From Algoriphagus iocasae (GTDB lineage Bacteria; Bacteroidota; Bacteroidia; Cytophagales; Cyclobacteriaceae): DNA of 64,000 nucleotides. Positions 1-9,029 of the stretch are shown in pieces. Made by a program: the position numbers and the translations under genes. Under the pieces are notes generated by a model. That model did not search any database and had not been told where the DNA came from. It saw nothing but the letters and a program-made list of their open reading frames with translations. The stretch lies in the NCBI RefSeq assembly GCF_014206875.1, contig NZ_JACIJO010000005.1:1-64000 (forward strand), written 5' to 3'. The stretch's first letter is position 1, and every line of letters begins with the position of its first letter.

Positions 1-7
1 CCATTGT
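1..7 (-). rRNA. 16S rRNA gene, first few bases (partial)
   Basis: The minus strand leaves the window with ACAATGG. In Bacteroidota this directly precedes the conserved AGAGTTTGATC start of mature 16S rRNA. The tandem promoters and the boxA-like leader element behind it point the same way, so the window edge appears to cut the 5' end of a 16S gene transcribed leftwards. Only about seven bases would lie in the window, so this rests on context; the rRNA itself is not visible. Confidence 0.5.
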
Positions 8-109
8 AAGTTATCTATTTTATACACTGTCAATGCAGACGCACGAAGCAATCCACATCAACCTTCCCTCGTCTTTCTCAGGTTATTATTTTTTTTCGCC
101 TTACATCAC

Positions 110-119
110 TTCAAAGAAC
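110..119 (-). promoter_or_regulatory. boxA-like antitermination element in rRNA leader
   Basis: The minus strand reads GTTCTTTGAA about 100 bases before the inferred 16S start. GTTCTTTGA-type boxes recur in rRNA leaders of Bacteroidota and resemble the NusB/NusE boxA. The surrounding leader (1-206) has no credible coding frame: the two roughly 65-codon frames over 130-339 overlap each other on opposite strands and cover the promoters. Confidence 0.5.
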
Positions 120-206
120 TTAACACCACTCATTTGTGGCCCTTGTCAGATCCGGTAAACCTTTCGTTTCCGTCCCGTTTTTTTCCCTTCATCGCTGATG
201 GGAGTG

Positions 207-236
207 CAAAGGTAAGAAGTAATTTTTTACTTCCAA
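207..236 (-). promoter_or_regulatory. rRNA operon promoter P3 (proximal)
   Basis: On the minus strand there is TTG (236-234), exactly 19 bases, then TACCTTTG (214-207), which matches the Bacteroidota sigma-70 consensus TTG-N19-TAnnTTTG. The sequence right after it begins CACTCCC, as it does after P1. This is the closest of three promoters to the inferred 16S gene. Confidence 0.75.
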
Positions 237-322
237 TAGTCTTTGCGATTTTTATTTTTTCAGAAGTTTCAGAGACAATCCCCTTTCCACTTCCGATCCC
301 CCCTTGCTTTCCAAGCGGGCTG

Positions 323-353
323 CAAAGGTAAGCGATCATTCCTGACTTCCTAA
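323..353 (-). promoter_or_regulatory. rRNA operon promoter P2 (middle)
   Basis: The minus strand carries TACCTTTG (330-323) with TTA 20 bases upstream (353-351), a slightly imperfect -33 element. The initial transcribed sequence CAGCCCG resembles that of P1 and P3. It lies 116 bases upstream of P3. Confidence 0.65.
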
Positions 354-435
354 CCCTTTTGCAAAATCTTTTTTCAACCCTTTCTCAGAGCCTAAACCCC
401 GAACCCCAACACACCGTTCGTGTCATTTGGGAGTG

Positions 436-465
436 CAAATATCTCCCTATTTTTCTTAACAACAA
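436..465 (-). promoter_or_regulatory. rRNA operon promoter P1 (distal)
   Basis: The minus strand carries TTG (465-463), 19 bases, then GATATTTG (443-436), one mismatch from TAnnTTTG, followed by CACTCCC as at P3. It lies 113 bases upstream of P2. The stretch 466-624, up to the end of the PorP-like gene, is AT-rich and I see no gene or clear terminator in it. Confidence 0.6.
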
Positions 466-624
466 TACTCAAACCATAAAAATCTTCCACTTTTACCTAA
501 ACCACTGAAACTGAAGATGAAAAATTTTATACGGATTTAATTAAAATTTTATACCAAAAATTATTTTAAATTCTGAATAATTGAATTCAACCCGGTATTT
601 ATTTTGAAAACATAGCTTTTTAAG

Positions 625-1644
625 CTAGTATCTGAAGGTAGGGAGCTCCGGATAGTACTTTTTTGATGGATCTTTAGATGAAAAAACATATCTGATCGAA
701 ATCTCATGCGCTCCACCAGAAACTTGTTGACCTAATTTAGAAATAGAAAAATCAAAGCTATATCCAAGCTCTAATCCACTCTCCAACCTAATTCCTAGCA
801 ATGAAATTATAGACTCATTATTAGGTAAACTGAACTTTGTCGGCAATCCTCTATACCAAACTCCTAAGACCAATGGCTCAAAATAAAATTCAGATCCTAT
901 ATCCAATTGAGAAAATTGACCTTGTTTTTTATAGTTAAATGCAAAGGAAAGTGATCTTTCCTGATCGGTATTGTTAAAAAAGTCATTGATATCTCCCGGA
1001 GCCATATCAAATTTCGCTCCTCCCTGAAGAGAATATTTTAGCGAAAGCTTATTTCCATCCATTTCTAGATAGCTTATTTCCGGACCAAGCAAGTGAAAGG
1101 CAGAAGCTCCAAACCAAAATCTATCATCATAATAAATCAATCCGGCATGTAAATCCAAATCTCTCAATTTACTATCCCCCTCAAATCCATCTCCAGGTGA
1201 TCCGATTATAGTTCCTCGGTCAATATCTAATTGGGTTCCCAAAATAACCTGATCAAACAAAGCGTCTCTGGCAACGAAAGATCCTTGAAAGCCAGCATTA
1301 ATAAAATTCCTTTCCCCTAACCGTAATCTATAACTATATAAGAGTCCAATCTCATGAACCTGGCTTTGGGTAAATGATTCTTTTGCTCCTGAGATCATCA
1401 TCCCTATTCCGGAATTATATTTTTCTACAAAGTGATCAGCATAGGCAGAGTATGCAATAAAACTCTGATCTAATGCTGGCCATTGATTTCTGAAATTAAT
1501 TCCAAGCCTGGTAAATCCTGTGCTTCCTGTCAAAGCAGGATTTAGATATAGAGGGTTTGCATAAAATTGACTGTATTGAACATCTTGCGCTTGCAAGACT
1601 CCCAATTGCATAAAAAAGATGAAGACCAAAAATCTTTTCATCAT
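625..1644 (-). CDS. PorP/SprF family type IX secretion membrane protein
   Basis: A 339-residue outer-membrane protein of the PorP/SprF family. A signal peptide (first ~20 residues, ending in LQAQ) is followed by the family hallmark VQYSQFYANPLYLNPALTG and a run of amphipathic beta strands. PorP/SprF-like proteins work with the type IX secretion system and usually sit beside a large cargo with a type B C-terminal domain; here the cargo gene lies immediately upstream and overlaps this one by 4 bp (ATGA), so the two are translationally coupled. Two adjacent ATG codons compete as start. The family assignment is firm. Its job as a dedicated partner of the upstream cargo is inferred from the F. johnsoniae SprF/SprB pair. 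Confidence 0.93.
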   Translation of the reverse strand: MMKRFLVFIFFMQLGVLQAQDVQYSQFYANPLYLNPALTGSTGFTRLGINFRNQWPALDQSFIAYSAYADHFVEKYNSGIGMMISGAKESFTQSQVHEIGLLYSYRLRLGERNFINAGFQGSFVARDALFDQVILGTQLDIDRGTIIGSPGDGFEGDSKLRDLDLHAGLIYYDDRFWFGASAFHLLGPEISYLEMDGNKLSLKYSLQGGAKFDMAPGDINDFFNNTDQERSLSFAFNYKKQGQFSQLDIGSEFYFEPLVLGVWYRGLPTKFSLPNNESIISLLGIRLESGLELGYSFDFSISKLGQQVSGGAHEISIRYVFSSKDPSKKYYPELPTFRY

Positions 1645-3968
1645 CTGATCAATCTAAATTTCCCAGCATCCGTCACCTTTTCTCCATCCACTGCCACTCC
1701 ATTGATTCTATATATATAGACTCCAGCATCAAGAAGCTTTCCTTTTAAGGTTCCATCCCAGCCATCAGAATTAATATCATCTGTATAGAAGATAAATTCT
1801 CCCCAGAGATTAAACACTGACAGCTCCAAGCTTTCCATTCCTTTTTGTTTTGGAAAAAAGGTTTCGTTTTCTGAATCTAATGGTGTGAAACCTGTGGGAA
1901 CCATTAATCGGTAGCTTTTAGTAATGGAAATATGTTTTGTCACTGTAGCAAAACATCCTATCTCATTTTCTATGGTCAAAACCACATCAAATTCTCCTTT
2001 TTTCCCAAATATGTGAGTCGGTTCTTTGTTTTCGCTAGTCTCCCCATCTCCAAAGTCCCATTTCCACTTTACCGCTGACTCATCTGACAGATTTGTAAAT
2101 TCAATTACATCAGTGGGAAAAATATCTCCTTCCGGAACTCCTGTGACTCCTGAGCCTGAAACACTAAATTCAAATTCAGCTGTAAACTCTTCTTCAAGTA
2201 TTATCACCTCAACTTCCTGAGGATTGGAGAAACAATCCAATGTCTTTGGCTTTACAGTTAACAAATAGTTACCTGATTCAAAAATCATTGACATCTCATC
2301 ATTCAAATAGGTTTTTCCATTCCCTTCCAATTTGTAATCAAAATTCTCAGGATCATAATTCTGAATTTCACTAATCACATTCACACTTTCCCCAGGCACG
2401 CAACCTACAATAGGTTCATCAAAATCATAATCTGGAGCTTCCGGAAAACTGACAGTAATTTCATTGGAAGAAACAGAACAACCTTTTTCATTAAATCCAA
2501 ACACTGAATAAACACCGGATTGGTTTACTTCATACTCAAACCCAGTTGCACCAGTGATTATTTCACCATCCCGTTTCCACTCTACTTTATCATATTCTAT
2601 CGTCGCAATACCTTTTAATAAGATTGTCTCCCCACCACAAAGAAAAATTTCATCTTCTTGTTCCCCACTTGTGGCAACTACTAAATTTAACGGAGCCGGA
2701 GATTCCAATATCTCCAAAGTCATGGAATTACCTTGAGACCTTTTTCCATAATTATCCGTCACAGTATAATAAATAGTGACCTTGCTGCCGGTGAATTCTG
2801 GATTCGGAAGAAATAAAAATCCTCCAGGTTCATCTGTCACTTGAAAAGTCCCCTCCGGAATTGCCAAAGTCTTATTGTCCTCATTACACTTGGCTTGTTC
2901 ACATACATCATCTGATATGTCTGCTATTTCTTCAATTGATTTATAAAGCTGAAGGCAGGAAATTGATGCGTTTTCATTTAGCAACTCAACGTTTTCTGAG
3001 GTAATAAAAAATTCATTCTCATTTCCAGAACAGGCTTCCAACTCATTAATATCACTTCCAATTGGATTTTGCAGATCGTCATCATTTGCCACTTCCACTA
3101 CCAAATTCCTGATTTCATGGAAATTTGTGAGTCCTCCAGTTGAAGCTGAAAATCCTAGTTTCAAATTTGCCGGTGCTGCATAAGGGAAAGGCACATCCTG
3201 AAAAATCGTTATTGTTCTAGGTGTGTTTACCTCCACGGTATAATCCATCACTAATGTTATCAGGTAACCGACTCCCGATGGGTTTGGAATTAAACTGATA
3301 TTCGCTTTTCGATAACCAGGTTGATTTAAATCGGTTACCCGTTGAGTTCCTCTCCCTCCAGAGCTGATTGGGAAAAACTGATCGGAAGCCAAACCGTCCA
3401 CTCCCGAATCCATGGTTTTCTTACCTTTAATAAACTCATATCCAACAAACCCATTTCCCGGACCTCTAATTACAATTGCATCAGGCACCAAATTTTCAGC
3501 TGCACCAGGAAAACCACCAGATTTGCTTTCGGCTGTATTACCAAAATTCCCAAATTCATCAAAACCAACACCTAAATAAGCACCTGCCAAACCTGGTTCA
3601 TTGGTTCTTTTGGAATACCCCAAAGAACCTCCAAATCCTCCAATCGCAAAATTGGGAACTGCTGCATCAAAAAGAAAAAATGCAATGCCATCAGCTCCAT
3701 CTCCTCCATAACTGAAAAACTCAAAGGAAGTCTTGATACCATAGGCCGAAGAAAAAGGAATATCTATGTATACATAACCTCTTTGCTCGAGTTGATTATT
3801 TGTCAATCTTAAAGCACCGTCCACCAGCTGGGCATCTGCTCCAAAAACTGTGGTAGACTTTGTCGATTTAGAATCAAAAGTTTCGCAATAAGGAAAGCCT
3901 GTTTGAGCAGAAAGCTCAGTTATCACAAAAATTAAAAAAGAGGTAAATGCTAATATTTTGAGTTTCAA
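1641..3968 (-). CDS. Secreted lectin-like/PKD protein with gliding-motility C-terminal domain
   Basis: A 775-residue exported protein. Signal peptide of about 21 residues (ending LSAQ); an L-type (legume) lectin-like beta-sandwich at roughly 25-290, with motifs such as GGDGADGIAFFLFD; two or three Ig-like segments at about 330-600; a PKD domain at about 635-685 (WKWDFGDGETSENKEPTH); and a C-terminal domain with SVFNLWGEFIF, DGWDGT and AGVYIYRI. The last is the gliding-motility-associated (type B) sorting domain recognised by type IX secretion. It is followed by its likely partner, the PorP/SprF-like gene. It is probably a surface-bound or released carbohydrate-binding adhesin; the ligand is unknown. 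A terminator separates it from purA upstream. Confidence 0.88.
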   Translation of the reverse strand: MKLKILAFTSFLIFVITELSAQTGFPYCETFDSKSTKSTTVFGADAQLVDGALRLTNNQLEQRGYVYIDIPFSSAYGIKTSFEFFSYGGDGADGIAFFLFDAAVPNFAIGGFGGSLGYSKRTNEPGLAGAYLGVGFDEFGNFGNTAESKSGGFPGAAENLVPDAIVIRGPGNGFVGYEFIKGKKTMDSGVDGLASDQFFPISSGGRGTQRVTDLNQPGYRKANISLIPNPSGVGYLITLVMDYTVEVNTPRTITIFQDVPFPYAAPANLKLGFSASTGGLTNFHEIRNLVVEVANDDDLQNPIGSDINELEACSGNENEFFITSENVELLNENASISCLQLYKSIEEIADISDDVCEQAKCNEDNKTLAIPEGTFQVTDEPGGFLFLPNPEFTGSKVTIYYTVTDNYGKRSQGNSMTLEILESPAPLNLVVATSGEQEDEIFLCGGETILLKGIATIEYDKVEWKRDGEIITGATGFEYEVNQSGVYSVFGFNEKGCSVSSNEITVSFPEAPDYDFDEPIVGCVPGESVNVISEIQNYDPENFDYKLEGNGKTYLNDEMSMIFESGNYLLTVKPKTLDCFSNPQEVEVIILEEEFTAEFEFSVSGSGVTGVPEGDIFPTDVIEFTNLSDESAVKWKWDFGDGETSENKEPTHIFGKKGEFDVVLTIENEIGCFATVTKHISITKSYRLMVPTGFTPLDSENETFFPKQKGMESLELSVFNLWGEFIFYTDDINSDGWDGTLKGKLLDAGVYIYRINGVAVDGEKVTDAGKFRLIR

Positions 3969-4012
3969 TGCTGAAGAATTTGGAGACCTAAAATAGCGCT
4001 AAAAATGAATAG

Positions 4013-4048
4013 AAATAAAAAAGCCTTCGGTTTTCCTCCGAAGGCTTT
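4013..4048 (-). terminator. Rho-independent terminator of purA
   Basis: A perfect 11-bp stem (AAAGCCTTCGG, 4020-4030, with CCGAAGGCTTT, 4038-4048) has a 7-base loop and, on the minus strand, is followed by a T tract. It lies 19 bases after the purA stop codon. Confidence 0.9.
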
Positions 4049-4066
4049 CACTTAAATATTTGGAAA

Positions 4067-5350
<1,284 letters not shown>

Positions 5351-5523
5351 CTATCGTTTATGCTAACACTTTTTGAAGCGTGAAATTTGCAAGAAGCCCA
5401 AAGAAAACCAAGAGAAAGGACGTAATTATTTCTTCTTACAAAGAAACACTTCGGCAGTAGCTTGGATAATCCTTCTCTTTTTCCCTTTAGGATTGAATAA
5501 TAAAAATTATGATTTTGAATAAA

Positions 5524-5865
5524 TCACACCTTCTTTTTAAACTCATCTACAGAATCAAAAACCGTAAAAATATTATTGAGTTTGGTGATGATTAAAAGCT
5601 TCTTCACATGCTCTGAAGGTGCAGTCAAATAGACCTCTCCTCCGACATTTCTCATTTTGGTCAGCATGGTAATTAATAAGCCGATGCCACTAGATGAGAT
5701 ATATCTGACTTGACTAAGATCGACTACAAAAGTTTTGGCACCATCATTAATTGCATCAGAAACCACCTCCACAAGTTTTGGTCCTGTCTCATCTCCTATC
5801 AAATCACCTTGAATGTATAAATAATTGGCAAGGTCGTCTTTGCTGGTATTGAATGTTAATTTCAT
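5524..5865 (-). CDS. STAS-domain anti-sigma factor antagonist
   Basis: A 113-residue single STAS domain of the SpoIIAA/RsbV type. The segment VVDLSQVRYISSSGIG (48-62) aligns with the SpoIIAA phosphorylation loop, so Ser58 is the likely phosphorylated residue. Such proteins bind anti-sigma kinases in partner-switching pathways. No kinase or PP2C phosphatase gene is nearby, so the partner must be elsewhere; in Bacteroidota a similar protein may act with SpoIIE-type response phosphatases. It stands between purA and the Fur-family gene, with 88 bp to the latter. Confidence 0.88.
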   Translation of the reverse strand: MKLTFNTSKDDLANYLYIQGDLIGDETGPKLVEVVSDAINDGAKTFVVDLSQVRYISSSGIGLLITMLTKMRNVGGEVYLTAPSEHVKKLLIITKLNNIFTVFDSVDEFKKKV

Positions 5866-5953
5866 CTAGTTAAAATAAATATTGTGAGCTGAAGGATTCT
5901 TTTTGCCAGACATCAGTTTCAGTTTGAAGAATTTGATGTCAAGTGAGATTTGT

Positions 5954-6421
5954 TTAATCGGCTTTTCTATTCTCGCAGTTTACGTTTTTGCAATTGCCAT
6001 AAAGAATAAGCGAATGATGTAACACCTGAAAATCCAATATGTCCGCAACGGTATTTTGAATGTTTTGGATACGAGGATCACAAAATTCCAGTACTTTGTT
6101 GCACTCGACACAAATCAAATGATCGTGTTGCTTATATCCATATGATTTTTCGAATTGCGCGAGGTTTTTACCAAACTGATGTTTGGTTACCAAATCACAT
6201 TCCACCAACAAATCCAGGGTATTATAAACTGTGGCTCGGCTGACACGGTAGTTTTTATTCTTCATACTGATGTAAAGAGACTCCACATCAAAGTGTCCGG
6301 TACGGGTGTAAATTTCTTCGAGGATCGCATATCTCTCCGGAGTCTTTCGGAGTTTTTGATTTTCCAGATAGGCTGTAAAGATTTTTTTAACCTCTTCGAA
6401 ATGCGTGGTATTCAAAGGCAT
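5954..6421 (-). CDS. Fur-family metal-dependent transcriptional regulator
   Basis: A 155-residue repressor of the Fur/PerR/Zur family. A winged helix occupies about 10-85 (TPERYAILEEI; recognition helix SRATVYNTLDLL at 61-72). It is followed by the metal/dimerisation domain with KQHDHLIC, then Cys104/Cys107 and Cys144/Cys149, which form the structural zinc site. The sensed metal cannot be told from sequence. It lies 54 bp downstream of the RelA/SpoT gene on the same strand and may be cotranscribed with it. Confidence 0.93.
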   Translation of the reverse strand: MPLNTTHFEEVKKIFTAYLENQKLRKTPERYAILEEIYTRTGHFDVESLYISMKNKNYRVSRATVYNTLDLLVECDLVTKHQFGKNLAQFEKSYGYKQHDHLICVECNKVLEFCDPRIQNIQNTVADILDFQVLHHSLILYGNCKNVNCENRKAD

Positions 6422-6475
6422 TTTGAGCTAATTTTTTCAAATATAACTTTTGTCTGTCAGAAAAGATTCAATTCA

Positions 6476-8695
6476 TCAATCAAACCTTGTGACCTTATGG
6501 ATTCCGTCTACCAAAGCAAGGTTTTTCATCAACTGATCAAGATGCTCAGTGCTATGTACATAAAGTTTGATTGTTCCCTCAAAAATCCCGGCATCTGAAT
6601 CCACAGTGATAGATCTCATATTTACTTTCAACTCATTCGAAATCACCTTAGTCACATCATTGATTAAGCCTACTCTATCAGTACCTATGATCCTCAGACC
6701 GGCAAGAAATGCAATTTCCTTTTGACTGGTCCATCTCGCTTTGATCACTCGATTTCCATGATTTGAAAGAAGTTCTAAGGCATTTGGACAGGAAGTTCTA
6801 TGGATTTTTATTCCTTCATTAACCGTAACAAAACCAAAAACATCATCTCCTGGAATCGGATTACAACATTTCGCCAAGATATAATCCACCACATCCATAT
6901 CCTCTCCTATCAGAAGCTGATCATGATCTGGTCCCTTCAGACTTTTGATTTCTTTGGTGAAAGTAGATTCATCTTTAACCTTCTCCTGAATCGCCTTACT
7001 CTTCAGTTTCTGATTTTCCTTGAAAATTTTAAAGGACTTGATCGAAGTTGGATCAATAATTCCTTTTCCAAGACGATAGTAAAATTCATTGGCTGTTTTT
7101 AACTCAAAATAAGCACGGAGCTTATCTACCGCTTCAGAGTTAAACTCCATTTTCATCTGCTTCAGCTTTCGCTGCACTATTTCTTTTCCGTCTAAAATCG
7201 CAGATTTCTTATCCTCTTTTAGAGCATCTTTGATTTTGGCTTTAGCTCTGGAGGTTACAACATTGTTGAGCCAATCTTCGGTAGGTTTTTGTTTGTTGGA
7301 AGTTAGAATTTCTACCTGATCCCCATTTTTTAACTTATGGGAAATTGGCACCAATTTTTGGTTGACTTTCGCCCCAATACATTTTGCCCCAATTTCGGTA
7401 TGAATTTCAAATGCGAAATCAAGGGCCGTAGAACCAAATGGAAGAACTTTTAAATCTCCTTTCGGGGTAAATACAAAGACTTCATCATGGAATAAATTTC
7501 CACGGAAGTCATCCATGAATTCAATGGCAGAACCATCGTTTGACTCCAACAGACCACGAACCTGAGAAATCCAGTCATCCAAACCGGAAGGGGTTTTGGA
7601 ACTACTGTCTCTGTCTTTGTACTTCCAGTGAGCAGCATAGCCTCTCTCTGCAATTTCATCCATCCTTGTGGATCTGATCTGAACTTCCACCCATTGACCA
7701 GTATTACTCATTACTGTGGTGTGAAGTGATTCATAGCCATTTGATCTGGATGTGCTGATCCAATCTCTGAGTCGATCTGGATTTGGATGGTAAAAATCAG
7801 TTACAATTGAGTAAACCTGCCAGCAATCTGCTTTTTCATTCTCTAAGTCACTATCCAGAATAATCCGAATCGCAAACAAGTCATACACCTCCTCAAAGGG
7901 TATCCCTTGCTTCTTCATTTTACTGTAAATTGAGTAGACTGACTTAGGCCTTCCTTTGATGACAAAATTGAATTTCTGGCGAATCAATTCGTCTTCAATT
8001 GGCTGCACAAAGGATTTTATAAACTTGTTTCGAATGCTTTTAGATTCATTAATCTTCTGTACAATCTCTACATAAGTTTCTGTGTCGGTGTACTTGAGAT
8101 ACAAATCTTCCAGCTCAGATTTGATCGTATAAAGACCCAGCCTGTGAGCTAGAGGTGCGTATAAATACATCGTTTCGGAAGCGATTTTCAATTGCTTGTG
8201 ACGGGGCATGCTTTGCAAAGTCCGCATGTTGTTAAGTCGGTCAGCAAGCTTGATCAAAATCACCCGGACATCATCCGATAAAGTCAACAGCATCTTTCGG
8301 AAATTCTCTGCCTGCTGGGAACTTCCATAATCGAAAACACCGGAAATTTTTGTCAAACCATCAATGATGGTCATGACTTTATATCCAAACTCCCTTTCAA
8401 TATCTTCTAACTCCCACTCTGTATCCTCCACCACATCATGGAGCAATGCTGCCACGATGGAAGTGGTGCCTAAACCTATTTCCTCAACACAAACCAGAGC
8501 TACTTCCAGTGGGTGATATATATAGGGCTCCCCCGACTTCCTCCTCATTTCTTTATGAGCTTCTTGAGAGACATTAAAAGCCTTTTTTATCAACTTCGTG
8601 TCTCCAGGTTTCAGGATCGGTTTCGCCTGTCTCAATAAACGTCTATAGCGTTTGAGAATTTCTTTTCTTTCTTCTTCAATATCCACTTGAATCAT
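6476..8695 (-). CDS. RelA/SpoT-type bifunctional (p)ppGpp synthetase/hydrolase
   Basis: The stringent-response enzyme that makes and degrades (p)ppGpp. It is 739 residues with the full long-RSH layout. The HD hydrolase domain (about 45-200) keeps His61 and the His86-Asp87 pair (HPLEVAL, ALLHDVVEDTEW), so hydrolysis should be active. The synthetase domain (about 240-370) has GRPKSVYSIYSKM and NGYESLHTTV. A TGS domain (about 405-465), a helical/zinc-finger region containing KCCNPIPGDDV, and a C-terminal ACT domain (about 660-735) follow. Both catalytic halves look intact, unlike E. coli RelA. Confidence 0.97.
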   Translation of the reverse strand: MIQVDIEEERKEILKRYRRLLRQAKPILKPGDTKLIKKAFNVSQEAHKEMRRKSGEPYIYHPLEVALVCVEEIGLGTTSIVAALLHDVVEDTEWELEDIEREFGYKVMTIIDGLTKISGVFDYGSSQQAENFRKMLLTLSDDVRVILIKLADRLNNMRTLQSMPRHKQLKIASETMYLYAPLAHRLGLYTIKSELEDLYLKYTDTETYVEIVQKINESKSIRNKFIKSFVQPIEDELIRQKFNFVIKGRPKSVYSIYSKMKKQGIPFEEVYDLFAIRIILDSDLENEKADCWQVYSIVTDFYHPNPDRLRDWISTSRSNGYESLHTTVMSNTGQWVEVQIRSTRMDEIAERGYAAHWKYKDRDSSSKTPSGLDDWISQVRGLLESNDGSAIEFMDDFRGNLFHDEVFVFTPKGDLKVLPFGSTALDFAFEIHTEIGAKCIGAKVNQKLVPISHKLKNGDQVEILTSNKQKPTEDWLNNVVTSRAKAKIKDALKEDKKSAILDGKEIVQRKLKQMKMEFNSEAVDKLRAYFELKTANEFYYRLGKGIIDPTSIKSFKIFKENQKLKSKAIQEKVKDESTFTKEIKSLKGPDHDQLLIGEDMDVVDYILAKCCNPIPGDDVFGFVTVNEGIKIHRTSCPNALELLSNHGNRVIKARWTSQKEIAFLAGLRIIGTDRVGLINDVTKVISNELKVNMRSITVDSDAGIFEGTIKLYVHSTEHLDQLMKNLALVDGIHKVTRFD

Positions 8696-8769
8696 AAGGG
8701 CCTATTTTACTTCAAAAATGAGCTTTGAGAAATTATTTGCCTAATTCTTTTATTTTTTTTTAAGACCTA

Positions 8770-8799
8770 TTGCATTTTCTAAAATCCTATTTACCTTTG
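8770..8799 (+). promoter_or_regulatory. Promoter of tRNA-Leu
   Basis: TTG (8770-8772), a 19-base spacer, then TACCTTTG (8792-8799): an exact match to the Bacteroidota TTG-N19-TAnnTTTG promoter, about 60 bases upstream of the mature tRNA. Confidence 0.8.
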
Positions 8800-8858
8800 C
8801 ATCCACAATCAGGAAACGGAATGAAAATTTAATGATTTCCAAGCCTATTGTACCATTA

Positions 8859-8943
8859 GCGGATGTGGCGAAATTGGTAGACGCACTAGACTTAGGATCT
8901 AGCGCCGTAAGGCATGGGGGTTCGAGTCCCTCTATCCGCACCA
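8859..8943 (+). tRNA. tRNA-Leu (anticodon UAG)
   Basis: An 85-base class II tRNA. The acceptor stem GCGGATG pairs with TATCCGC (one G-U), and CCA is encoded at 8941-8943. The anticodon stem CTAGA/TCTAG encloses CTTAGGA, giving anticodon TAG at 8893-8895, which reads CUA and other CUN leucine codons. The long variable arm GCGCCGTAAGGCAT and the T-arm GGTTCGAGTCC are present. Confidence 0.97.
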
Positions 8944-8949
8944 ATACCG

Positions 8950-9000
8950 AACCCTCAATCACTCTACTGTCAGATGACAGGAAGGAGATTGAGGGTTTTT
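8950..9000 (+). terminator. Terminator after tRNA-Leu
   Basis: AACCCTCAATC (8950-8960) pairs with GATTGAGGGTT (8987-8997) and runs into a T tract. A smaller hairpin CTGTCA/TGACAG is nested in the loop. Confidence 0.85.
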
Positions 9001-9029
9001 AGTTAATCATCATAATAAATTCAAACGCC

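Noticed and set aside
130-339. Overlapping short frames on both strands (about 65-69 codons)
   Set aside because: They cover the rRNA promoters, lie opposite each other and have no protein-like pattern.
8750-8962. 70-codon minus-strand frame across the tRNA-Leu gene
   Set aside because: It is antisense to a complete tRNA and its promoter.
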